Source of the DNA: Tachypleus tridentatus
Taxonomy: Eukaryota; Arthropoda; Merostomata; Xiphosura; Limulidae
Reading direction: 5' to 3'
Assembly: GCF_004210375.1 (NCBI RefSeq)
Contig: NC_134834.1
Location: 41,692,264 to 41,756,263 of the forward strand
Length of the DNA stretch: 64,000 bases
The translations under genes were made by a program, and so were the position numbers. This document shows, piece by piece, positions 23,921 to 34,490 of the stretch (the stretch's first letter is position 1; the number at the start of each line of letters is the position of its first letter). The notes beneath the pieces are model-generated. The model had not been told where the DNA came from and searched no databases. It saw only the letters and a program-made list of their open reading frames with translations.

Positions 23921-24043
23921 TTCATAGCTTTAAGAGTAAAAATTCTCATAAGAATTTTTCAAATGTTAACACAAAAGATATTATTTGGCTCAATTCGCGT
24001 GATTGATACAACTCTGATAGTTCATTACTCTTAAAGCTATGAA
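23921..24043. repeat. 19-bp perfect inverted repeat with 85-base spacer
   Basis: TTCATAGCTTTAAGAGTAA at 23921-23939 is repeated as its exact reverse complement at 24025-24043. It could be the ends of a very small inverted-repeat element. No target duplication is evident and outer flanks diverge. Confidence 0.55.
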
Positions 24044-24049
24044 CTTACT

Positions 24050-24815
24050 TAATTTGGGAAATTTAACTTGACGTTTTGATGTTCAATAACGGATTATTTT
24101 GTTTAAAAAGCTCAATATTTTGTTTCTCAGCTTTACTAGTTTAATTCTAAGAACTTAGGTAAGATTTGCTTTTAGTCCAATTTTTGTTAAGGTTCCCAAC
24201 AGATTTAGGATGCATGATTAGGGCTGATATTTTTATTTACTTGTGTTTCGAAAGTACTTATAATTTTTAAAAATTACTGTGGTTAATGGTACAATGCATA
24301 CAATATCAGTATAGGAAGACATTTGGCATTAGTACTTGCTAATATTTTTTTATTTTATTAGACGAACAAGGTTTTGGTTATTTAAACTGTAGTTCATTTT
24401 ACGTTATGTGTATATGTCGTTCACATTTTCACGAAGTTTATAATCTGTAGCGAAACTGAAATATTTTGTTGTTTGAACAGTTTATCTCTACAGAAAGTTT
24501 ACTAAACAATAAAATTCCCTTTCAAAATACTCTGGTGGAAAGGTTTTATGACTAAAAAAAAAAAGGATTAGTATATTTATTGGAAGCTAGCTCATAATGT
24601 TTCATATATTAATAGCATTGTCAAAATTGTCTCTAGTATGCAGTATTAACCAAACTTTTGACTTCAAAAACTTAAGAAACAGCATCTGTTGAATGAAATG
24701 GGTGTTGATAATAACCCTTGGAACCACAAACAATTTAGAAAGTCGTTTCTTGTGTTTTTCGACATATTCATGGCTTGTCTGAGTATTTAAAAAGAATTTG
24801 CCAAGATTTGTTAAT
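24050..24815. other. no gene recognised
   Basis: AT-rich spacer; the 82-codon minus frame at 24602-24850 shows no domain and runs into the SINE. Confidence 0.5.
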
Positions 24816-24816
24816 T

Positions 24817-25016
24817 TTGTTTGTTTTGAATTTCGCCCAAAGCTACACAAGGGCTATCTGCGTTAGCCGTCCCTAATTTCGTAGTGTATGACTAGAGGGA
24901 AGGCAGCTAGTCATCACCACCCACCGCCAACTCTTGGGCTACTCTTTACCAACGAAAAGTGGGATTGACCGTAACATTATAACGCCCCCACGGCTGGGAG
25001 GGCAAGCATGTTTGGT
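24817..25016 (-). mobile_element. tRNA-derived SINE (family 1), head missing
   Basis: Tail and body are well preserved (AGCTACACAAGGGCTATCTG, CATCACCACCCACCGCCAAC, CCCCCACGGCTGGGAGGGCA), but the copy stops at GCATGTTTGGT without the tRNA-like head, so it is 5'-truncated. Confidence 0.8.
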
Positions 25017-25039
25017 ATATATTTTGGTATATTAATTTT

Positions 25040-25369
25040 TGAATACCCAGGAGGGTCTAAGTGGACGAGGCTTCTTCCTCCATCCCTAACTTTGATGTCG
25101 TCTACTCTTTGGAGTGTGTTATTGGGTAGAACTTTGGGCCAGAGTATTACACGTACTCAGGCCCTTTTCAGGGCAATGTCCATGTCTTGATTTGCTCCCC
25201 TTTTTTTAGTTTTTTTTTCAATATTTCTATTCGTTTTTGTGTTTTTTCTTTTTGTATACAATCTTTTTTTCCATATATATGAAATACTACTACTAATATT
25301 AATAATAAAAACTATATAAATAAACAAATAAATAAAAATAAAGCAAGGTACAATAAAATAAAACTAGTT
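25040..25369 (+). mobile_element. unclassified repeat fragment with A-rich end
   Basis: Begins with a plus-strand frame of retroelement-like composition (PGGSKWTRLLPPSLTLMS, then TQALFRAMSMS and a stop at about 25190), then T-rich DNA, then an A-rich end (about 25295-25369, AAATAAATAAAAATAAAG). This looks like the 3' end of a retroelement lying against the end of the opposite-strand LINE at 25370-26796. The family was not identified. Confidence 0.35.
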
Positions 25370-26796
25370 TTAAGCGTCTAGTGCGTGGTGGCCAGCTTGT
25401 TTTATATGCCAATTCTTATTCAAATAGTTTAGTGCATTATGCAAGTCTTTCAGATATTGTCTCTATGTTTGCATACTTGTGCATGAATGTGGATGACATG
25501 CTGCGTGGTACTTTATAGGCCGAAGTTAAAACGGAGTTTTGTATTCTTTGTAGTTTCTGTACTTGTTTTTGTGTTATGTTTATCCAGGCAGGAGATGCGT
25601 ATTCTATTATAGGTCTGATATATGTTTTGTAGAATTTTTATTATATTATCAGGTGATCTTCCTTAATTTTTACCTGAAAGACTTCTTGCATAATTTGCTC
25701 TTTTCCAGATTCTTATCAGGATATTGTTTGTATGCTGTATCCACGTTAATTTGGTATCATAAGTTAATTCTAGAAATTTTACAGAAGCAGCAGTCAGTAA
25801 AAGTGACCCATTCATGTATAACTTGGGTGGATCTTTTTTTAGTTTATTTAATCTGATGAATAATATTACTTGGGTTTTCGGAATGTCAATTTTTATTCCA
25901 TATTCCTGACAGTATTCTTCTAAATTATTCAAGACTGGTTGGAGGTTTGTTGCTGCTATTGAAGGAGTAGAGGCATTTTTCCAGACTGCTACATCGTCAG
26001 CAAACTGTGATGCAAAACCTAAATTTAGGTCCGACAGAGGCATATTACTCACATAAATGATAAATAATATAGGGCTAACTACCCCTCCATGCGGGACTCC
26101 TGCTTCGGATGAAAAGGACCCTGAGTGGGACCTATTTACATCTACTTTACACGTTCTATTTCCCAGGGGTAAAGTCATTTCCGTTAACCGATGACGTGAT
26201 CCGTTATGCCACACCGTGCCAAATGCTTTCTCAATATTACTGCTTCCTTCCAAGCTGATAATGATAGGTTAAATAAGGCTGTTAGGTGCTCATATAATCT
26301 CCGAATGCCGTGTTTTGGAGGATAGCTTGGATACCATCTTCTCCAGGAGCTTTGTTTTTCGTGTTTTTGATAGCTGTTTCTACTTCCATAACTGTTATAT
26401 CTTTTATTAGTTGATGAGTGCTCCAGTCTATTGTTTTCGCTGGTTTTATTAATGTGTTTACTAGGAATATTGATGTGTATACGTTTTTGCTGTGATCAAT
26501 AAAGTTATTGACTTTATTATAGAAGTATCTGTTCATGTCTGGTTCATGATGTATTTTGAACATGTTTTCTAGGTGTGTTGTTTTTTAAATATATCAGTTT
26601 TTTCTATGTTAGTATACGCTGTTTTTCCATCTAGTTCGAGTGGTGGGTATTGTTTGTTTTTCCTGTATTCGTATATCTTTTCAAGTGTGTCCAGAATTCT
26701 TTTGGTTTGTTTTTGAATTTCGTGCAAAGCTACTCGAGGGCTATCTGCGCTAATAAGATCTTTAAAGCTGTGCTTCTCTACTTTTCCCAGCATCAT
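25370..26796 (-). mobile_element. Jockey-like LINE fragment, reverse transcriptase region
   Basis: Minus-strand translation in several frames. 26796-26569 is a linker region with Lys-rich helices. 26563-26282 contains NKAPGEDGI (RT motif 1/2A region). 26253-25663 contains IEKAFGTVWHNG, GVPHGGVVSPILF (motif with P-x-G-x-x-x-SP), SQFADDVAVW (the catalytic F/Y-ADD box) and WIQHTNNI. The tail reads YKVPRSMSSTFMHKYA and ends with TAA at about 25370. Stops and frame changes occur between these blocks. The endonuclease and ORF1 are missing. A SINE tail is inserted at 26702-26753. Confidence 0.8.
26702..26753 (-). mobile_element. 52-bp SINE tail fragment inside a LINE
   Basis: GGTTTGTTTTTGAATTTCGT followed by GCAAAGCTACTCGAGGGCTA and TCTGCGCTAA is the 3' end of SINE family 1 and is foreign to the surrounding LINE frame, which is open on both sides. 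Confidence 0.7.
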
Positions 26797-26799
26797 TCA

Positions 26800-29044
26800 T
26801 TTCTATAAGTTTTTCACAACAGTTCACTCATCCAAATTAGAAAAGACAACAAAGTACTAAATTAAAATTAAAATTTATTTTATAACTGAAATATACAAAC
26901 TACAGTAGAATGAATGCAACATAAAATAAGCAAATATAAATGTATCCAATTTTAACTAGAATAAATAATAATAACTAAACTCTTTTTTACTCTTAAATTG
27001 GTTGTATAATTGATAATACTCATTCACCTTGATTCTAATCTTATTAACACCTGGGTGAACCATTCACCCAGTTGAGAAGAATTGTTTTAGGGCACAGAGC
27101 CCTATTGCTCAGTTCCCGCTTACCTTTCTTCCTGGTGTACCCAAGGTGTGATTCTGTACAAGTGCTGAGGTCTTAGATGTTACTTTATCAGAATCTGCTT
27201 AAATATCCCACGATGAAAACTGTCGTTGGGCTGTAAAACACTAAATCGTTGGGTTTCAAACATCCTATCTAATCACAATGCCGAATTCAAAATAAACATC
27301 TCAATATCCGCGGCTTTTTCATTACAAGCAAGCCTACCAGTTGTATATATCTTGTGACGATTTTACCGTTGTGCATCTAATTCTTTCTGTATAGTTTTCT
27401 TTTTTGCATGTGACGTATTGTGCAAGATCCGCCTGTTCTCGAAATGTGGAAGACAATTCTTGAAAATGAAAAATAACCATATATGTTTGACGAAAGCGCG
27501 TGAGAAGTGTCGAAATTTCTACAAATTTACATGATTTGTATTAAAGTAACACGCCAAGACAAGAGAGAATATTATTGGATAGCTAGTCAGTGTAGCATAG
27601 GCTTAGGAAGCTATAACTGTGATTAACGTCTATTAATCGGAAACTAAAAACTGGACCAAAAGCACTACAAACCGTCCAACTTTATTACTTTCTACGAGGA
27701 TATTTAAATATCATTGCTGGAATCAGTCAGCATTAACCAATGTGAGGACAACCGAAGTAGTAAGTTTAAGTGAGGTACAACAGTATCAACTAAGGATTAA
27801 TTTGCGCGTCGTGGACTTAGATCATTGATAAAATATTTAGTTCTAGATTAGATATAACATTCAGTATTGCATATAAGTTTATATTGTTGTATATAAACCA
27901 TCCTTTGTAATAACTATAAGTAATTACATTATTATAAATTGTATTGTTTTCATGTTTGTATATTAGAATATGTGTGTTAAAAGAGGAAATTGTATCAATC
28001 TCGTTGACAAATAACATGAAGTTAATAAGTACTACACTTAATTTATGAAGTTCATATTCAAATTTTCGGTTATTTGAAATACGTAACATAATAAATCGAA
28101 GATTCATTCGAAATAAATTATAATACATAACAATATCTACACACTTCGTTAATGATACTAACTTTCCAAGTTTAACTAACATACATGTGTGAATCAAAAC
28201 AAGTGAATTACATATGAATTACATCATGTGATTCACGCTTCACAACAGCAAAATTTTAAATAGCGTTAGATCGTCTCTGAGCGGTGAAATACCGAGAGTG
28301 AGTTCAAATCCATAAATAATACAGATGATACCTTCCCATAAAAAACAATACATGTCCTATTGTCATTTAAGTAAATCAGCGATATTCACAGACCACTTCG
28401 CCCGCCTCTTCATTTCTAGGATTTTAAGAATAACTAAATGGAGGAGATGTAATCCGGGAGACATTAAGGCCCCCCTAAAAAAAAACAAAAAAACACTTTC
28501 TCGGTGGAGACGTATAATGTATAAGGCCTTCCTCTCTTGTTTTCTTTAACCATTTCTTCTTCGTTTTAACTAGGAACCATCACAAAGCGGCCTAGTCACA
28601 AAATGTTGCGTCCCGGAAGGACCAGGACTGCAACATAAAACATTTATTTTTGCAAATAATCATAGCCTTAAGACTGATAACTACTACATTGAATTAAGCA
28701 AATAAGCTAATCATGAATATTTACATATTGTAGCAAAGCGGTACAGAAGTTATATACTTAAGCTATGAAGAAAGTTAAACCAAGGTCAAACTGAACCAAA
28801 TAAGAGTACGAATCTATACTCTGCAATTTTTAATCACATCACAGCGGTTCATACTAATTGAATGGATCCGAGGTTTTTATGTAAAAACGTTTGGCTTATA
28901 GCGCCGTTATCTTTCGACCAATTTACAGTTTAGGATTCTGGAGGCCAAATCCTTTCGATTGATATATTTGACCAGTGTCAAGGGCTCATAGATTAATTTA
29001 CTTTAATCTCACCTAAAATAATTTCATTTTGAGGGTAGGTAGAT
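26800..29044. other. no gene recognised
   Basis: Unclassified sequence. The 126-codon minus frame at 27817-28197 is AT-biased and without domain; the frame at 28325-28549 likewise. No splice-consistent series was found. Confidence 0.45.
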
Positions 29045-29047
29045 TTG

Positions 29048-29320
29048 GGTTTGTTTTTTGAATTTTGCACAAAGTTACACGAGGGCTATTTGCGCTAACA
29101 GTGCCTAATCGAGCAGTGTAAGACTAGAGGAAAGGCAGCTAGTCATCACCGCCCCGGCCAACTCTTGGGTTACTCTTTTCCAACGAATACTTGGATTGAC
29201 CGTCACATTATAACACTCCCGCGGCTGAAAGGGCGAGCATGCTTGATGCGATGGGAATTCGAACCCGCGACCCTCAGATTACGAGTCGAACGCCTTAGTC
29301 TACTTAGTCATGCTGGGCCC
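29048..29320 (-). mobile_element. tRNA-derived SINE (family 1), full length
   Basis: Minus-strand copy with complete head (B box seen as GGAATTCGAACCCGCGACCC, A-box end TCATGCTGGGCC). Possible imperfect target duplication: GTAGGTAGATT before and GAGGTAGAGATT after. Confidence 0.85.
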
Positions 29321-29580
29321 AGGGGAGGTAGAGATTACACTATATAACACTATATGTGTTTTCTTAATTGGTTATGTTGTAAAAGTACAGAAAATGGCCA
29401 TTATTCCCTACAAACTTTGCTTTTGTGACCTGGATAATGAAATTTAGAAATTATTCTATTTTCCATGTAAAAACGGGCACACTTGCACATTTTCATTTAT
29501 ATAAGGTCTTAATAAAACAACATATGAATCAAGATTTACATATATTTATACTAAAGTTATACAAAAATGAACAAAATCGT

Positions 29581-31467
29581 TTAGAATTGAGTAGTTTTTC
29601 GAGATTTGCGACTGTAATGTAAATCACTTTCACGTATCAGCCCCCAAATATAGTCTCCCATCATGTTTTCATTTTATACTCCTTGGTAGCTGCGTTCAAA
29701 GTCCAGTGTATCTTGGTGGAAGCGCTCACCTTGCTCCTATGAGTATGCACCCACGTTCTCCTTGAATTTATCAAGATGAGCGTCAAGGATATGGACTTTC
29801 AGGGACATCCTGCAGCCCATTTTGCCGTAGTTCTTCATCAGAGCCTCAACCAGTTCCACATAATTTTCGGCCTTGTGATTGCCCAAGAAGCCCCAAAACA
29901 CTGCGACAAAATTGCCCCAAGCTTTTTTTCCTTCCTACTGAGCTTCTTGGGGAATTTGTGCACTCCAGAATCTTCTTTATTTGTGGTCCAACGAAGACAC
30001 CAGCTCTGACCTTTGCCTCAAATAGCTTAGGAAAGAAGTCTCAACGGTACTTGAAGGCTGTAGATTCCTTATCAAGAGCTGTGACGAATTGTTTAATAAG
30101 GCCAAATTTTATGTGCAATGGTGGGAACAACACCTTCTAGAGGTCCACTAGTGGCTCACACTTGACATTGTGCCTCCTCATAGAAAACTCTGTCTGTTGT
30201 GGCTTTTAGTGCTGCTGCAGTATCCCTGCTGTTCCAAAGGCAAATATAACAGGGAAACTTGGTAAGGCCTCCTTGGAGACCCATCAGGAATGCCACCATT
30301 CTGAAGTCTCCGATAACTTCCCAGCCATACTCATCATACTTCAAGGCTTCTAGCAAGGTCTTGACGCTATTGTATTCCTCTTCGAGGTGCACCAAATTAG
30401 CCAGGAGAAGAGACGGATACTTATTCTCATTATGGAGCAGCACAGCTTTGAGGCTTCTGGATGAGCTATCAATGAAGAGGCGCCACTCGTTCGGGTTACA
30501 GGCAATTTCAATTACCTCGCACAGACCAGATACATTGTGGCAGAAGCAGAGCCCATCTTGACGAGTGAAGAAGCTTGAAAAATGTCGGTGACGCTTCCTC
30601 TGACTTGCAACTTGCACACTTTCATCTAACAAATCCCACTCCTTAAGCCTAGATGTCAAAGGCTTTGCATTTGACTTTGTTAGACCAAAATCTTTGATCA
30701 AGTCAATGAGGTCTCTTTCTTTGGGGGTAATATGGGTTTCTCTCACCAGCTGTACCTCTGAAATTGTAATCTGGATCTTGAACGTCTATATCCTCTTTTG
30801 ATTTGCTGCTCTCTTCTGAGGATGGCTGCTTTCTCTCTGGCAGAGTGGGTACAGAGAGCTAAAGGCAATGTGGCACTGGAGAGATGGAAGATCCAGATAC
30901 ATGACAGCAGATGCATTCTTGCCAGCCCGACGTTTGAAAGGGCCAACCATGCAGAAGTAGCAATTGCTTGACTGGTCAGTGGGTTCACGCCAAATTCTTA
31001 GAAGGGCAAACTTCATGGCTCTCTTCTTCCCTCTGTACCATCCTGCAAAAGAACAATATAAAATTGTTATTATGAAGAATAAATTTATTTCATCCACAAC
31101 TAATGTGTAAGAGGTTCGCGCAAAATATTTTGTGTTATTTTTTCTATACTATCAGAAATTTTAAAAAATAATAAATTAAAAGATATTTAAATTTTAAAAG
31201 GTCTAAAATTTGTATAATATAAAATCTTACTATTCAAGCCAGCAAAAATTGTTCGTCTTGCCTTCTAGTTTTTTTGCAGTGGTCACAGGTAAAATGAAGT
31301 ACCCAGGGTTTGTCTTGATCCCTGACAGGCATGCCGAAATGTGCCTTGTAGGCTTTACACATTTTAGCAGATGCTGTCGCAGAGTACTTTTTCGCTTTTG
31401 TCTTGTTAAATTGGCCATATACACAGCAAAATGCGTCTGAAGAATGCTTGCAGCTTCTTGATGCCAT
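29581..31467 (-). pseudogene. decayed copy of a multicopy arthropod gene family of unknown function, DDE-like layout
   Basis: Blocks in order on the minus strand. From 31467: MASRSCKHSSDAFCCVYG, KMCKAYKAHFGMPVRDQDKP, then HFTCDHCKKT (C-x-x-C). An intron at about 31261-31043 follows (GC donor AAG|GCAAGA, acceptor TTTTGCAG). After it come GWYRGKKRAMKFA, REPTDQSSNCYFCMV (second C-x-x-C), then 30746-30156 with LFIDSSSRSLKAVLL, WEVIGDFRMVAFLMGLQGG and KFPCYICLWNSRD. The last block is PPLHIKFGLIKQFVTALDKE ... VFVGPQIKKILEC ... HILDAHLDKFKEN ... EQGERFHQD ... MMGDYIWGLIRES, ending at TAA 29581-29583. I recall near-identical proteins in many arthropod and some other invertebrate genomes, annotated as uncharacterised. 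The spaced Asp (IDSS), Asp (IGD) and Glu (QGE) suggest an RNase H-like (DDE) fold; this is inference. At least five frame breaks or stops make it inactive. Confidence 0.65.
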
Positions 31468-31499
31468 CTCTGATAAAATGGAATAGATCCATGTGCTCA

Positions 31500-34150
31500 C
31501 TTAGGGAGCGAAAAGTAAACTGAAGTGGTGAGCCCCTGTATATATATATATATATTACTATGGAAAGTTCTAGAAAATTCTTGTAAGTTCTACAACATTC
31601 TAGAAAGTTTTAGAAGATGGGAAAATTTCAAATTTTCATTCCCAAAGTCACAAAAGCAAAGTTTGAAGAGAAAAATAAGTCTTTTTATTTACTTTAGGCA
31701 GAAGCAATTAGGAAATAACACTTTCTGCCCAGGAACAAGAAAAACGTAAAAATGTTGTTACATAGTGTTATGAGAAGTAATACAGTGGTATACGCGCATT
31801 TGAACCTTGGTATTACTGAAGCACAAAAACACAGATAATAAAAAAGGGGGAGGGAAGGTATCGTAGATTAATTTACTTTAATGCTGTCTAATTTTAAAAT
31901 TCCGCGACTATTGTGGATTCTTTCTTGTTTTACCTGGTGGAAACAATGTTTTACTTCCTCAAAAACGTTTAATCAAAATTAGGATAAGAAAAGTTGAAAA
32001 TATAAGTATAGATGGAATTTTCAGATTGTCACAAAATTTATATTGAAGAAACCGAGCGAAAAATGGATACTAGGTTATACATCTCATGTCTTTGAACTTT
32101 TGTTTTATGATATAGCACACTTTACTCAACATTTGAAAATTCATGCTTTACTGAAAATAAAAAGCATAAATAAACGAAGCTTTGGAAAGCTATCCTAACT
32201 TTTGCGTCAATAAATAGAACGACATGAATTCGTGTCTATTTATTTTGATATTTACAATCATGGAACAACACGACCGTCATGTATTTAAAGTGCTGTGTTT
32301 CGATGTTTTTATCAGCTTGCGATGTCATTCTAATGTAGTGATGTTTTGTTCTCTCTTTTTCATTCTGTTTCTAGACGCCTTTAATTATTTATTCAGTTAA
32401 CAACAAAATATTTGTTGGTTTTATGACTGATATTGTATTTATCTAGCACTCACTAGTAAGGTAAAAATAAATAATTACAGCAACAACTTGAATTAATATT
32501 TTATTTAACAACGAAAAGAACAAGCCCAGATGAAACAGAAAAGAAAATAGCATATCTTAAGTGTCACAAGCTTTCAGAGAAAAGAGCATCTCTGCTTACC
32601 ATTTAAAATAAGCGGTTGTTTATATAATTATTCATTTCACGGTATGTTCCAATTAAGGTCACATACCACAAAACTTACAAAATATTACAATAATCATTTT
32701 CTAAGTTTTTATTATTTTACCACATCCACAAAAAATAGCTTATAACACCAGGCTGCTGTGGAACCCTGCGACACAACACAACTTCTGACCAAATAACATA
32801 CTTTTTGTAACTAATGAAATAAAGAATATATAACGTGTATTTTCTTTTTTTATGGCAAGTGTCAACTGAACAATAATAACTTATAAAATTATATGATTTT
32901 ATTATTGATATTAACAAATTCGAAAACCATACTAAACCTACGTTCATAAGCTAAACATCTAGAACTGTGGGTTATATCAAAAACATATTTGGAGGTAGTG
33001 TTTGAAGTACTGATATAAAAAATAATTTGATATTACTGAAAATTAAAACTTTAATTTAAATATAAAATCATACAAACTAAAACTGAAAATATCACTATGG
33101 TCAGACTTACTTTAATGTAGTTTGTTTTTTTTAGAATAGTTTTTAATCAAAAGGTGACTTAAGAGTTGTAGAAAGTAATTTAAATACCAATACTAAATTC
33201 AATATCTAGCAAACCATGTTCTGCTCGAATGTTCTTTATACGGGCTATATTGACAAATAAATTAAATACTTTAAAAGTGTGATGATTTTGATTCAGAAAG
33301 CACTTCTTCACCAGGTTAATTTTATTAACAACATCCATGTGGTATTCTTAGGAAAATATATACAATAACATTCACATTGCAAAATCGCATTCCTATTTTA
33401 TCCTACAAAAATTCTAGCAGTTAAAACAAAACTGTTATCAGTACTTTAGTAACCCAAACACTGTTAGAAAACTAATAGAGAAATTTGCCAGTTCAATATA
33501 TTTTTCTTGGCTAAAATATTTCAATCTACAAAGAAAACTAATACATTACTTATTTTCACATGTATACTCATGAGCAAAGAGTTATATATTACAAATGTGG
33601 TGGTTACAAAAAACCTTGTTTCATATCCCGAAAGATATTTTAATAATTTCAAAACTGTATAATTCTTGGGTCATGGATATGAAAGATTCCTGTGCTAAAA
33701 ACAGTGCCATACTTCCACATTTTGGTAACTATGGGAAATTTGAATTCCTATTCATAGAACTCATATATCTCAGTCATTTTATTGTTTTTTTCCCTAAGAA
33801 AGCTAAAAAACAACAACATGTAATGTGACATACTTTGCAAAAAAATATAATTCAAAAATTAAATTGATAGAGACAACAAACACAGCAATACATTAAAAGT
33901 TTCCATATCTCAAAATATTGTCTTCTATCATAATATTAAGTTTCTAATACCACATGTTTAAAAATTCTAGAGCAAACATTTAGGTGAATAGTTACTGATC
34001 ATTTTATTTCCAGGTACAACTATAACAAAAAGGAATGAAAATACTAACAAAATAACTTGACTACAGTTTATTTTCATACATTAATAGTAACTATTACTGA
34101 GTAATTCAAGTTACTCTGCTATATAACACCAAAAACTGTAAAACAAATGA
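31500..34150. other. no gene recognised; downstream of the SLC7 gene
   Basis: AT-rich. Contains a (TA)n patch at about 31538-31554. Only short frames without domains. The right part, up to about 34150, may hold longer 3' UTR forms of the SLC7 transcript on the minus strand. Confidence 0.45.
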
Positions 34151-34152
34151 AA

Positions 34153-34158
34153 TTTATT
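34153..34158 (-). terminator. candidate polyadenylation signal of the SLC7 gene
   Basis: TTTATT on the plus strand (AATAAA on the minus strand), about 265 bases past the stop codon at 34423-34425. Other copies further downstream could also serve. Confidence 0.35.
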
Positions 34159-34422
34159 TGTTTACTTTTTTTGACAATCAGAACCAATTTTATCTTTGTG
34201 TTCATAAACTTATATATATAAAAAAAATCATATTTAGAAGTTAAATTTTCCCAGTGATGTTTTTTGTAGTCATATGGTATGTTATAAAATAATTCTCTAA
34301 AGAAAGTGTCAATTTTTAGATAAGTTTCATAACCTCTTATAAACAAGTAGACACAAACCAATTAATTATAACTCATGGTGTCTACAGTTTCTATTCAACT
34401 TGAAGAAATAACTGATGTGATG

Positions 34423-34490
34423 CTACAAAGTTTCTGGTCGTTCGGATGGGACAACAAGAAGCACCTTCTGCAGAATGTGAGTGGTTTTAT
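34423..34490 (-). CDS. SLC7 last coding exon H (68 nt)
   Basis: TTTCCCAG|AT acceptor. It encodes [20 protein letters not shown] then L and a TAG stop at 34425-34423. The Leu-Gln-Lys-Val-Leu pattern is like the amphipathic C-terminal helix of LAT-type transporters. The tail after it is short. Confidence 0.82.

Noticed and set aside
28325-28549. 74-codon plus-strand open frame with Lys/Arg-rich end
   Set aside because: Contains a poly-Lys run from an A-rich stretch and no domain.
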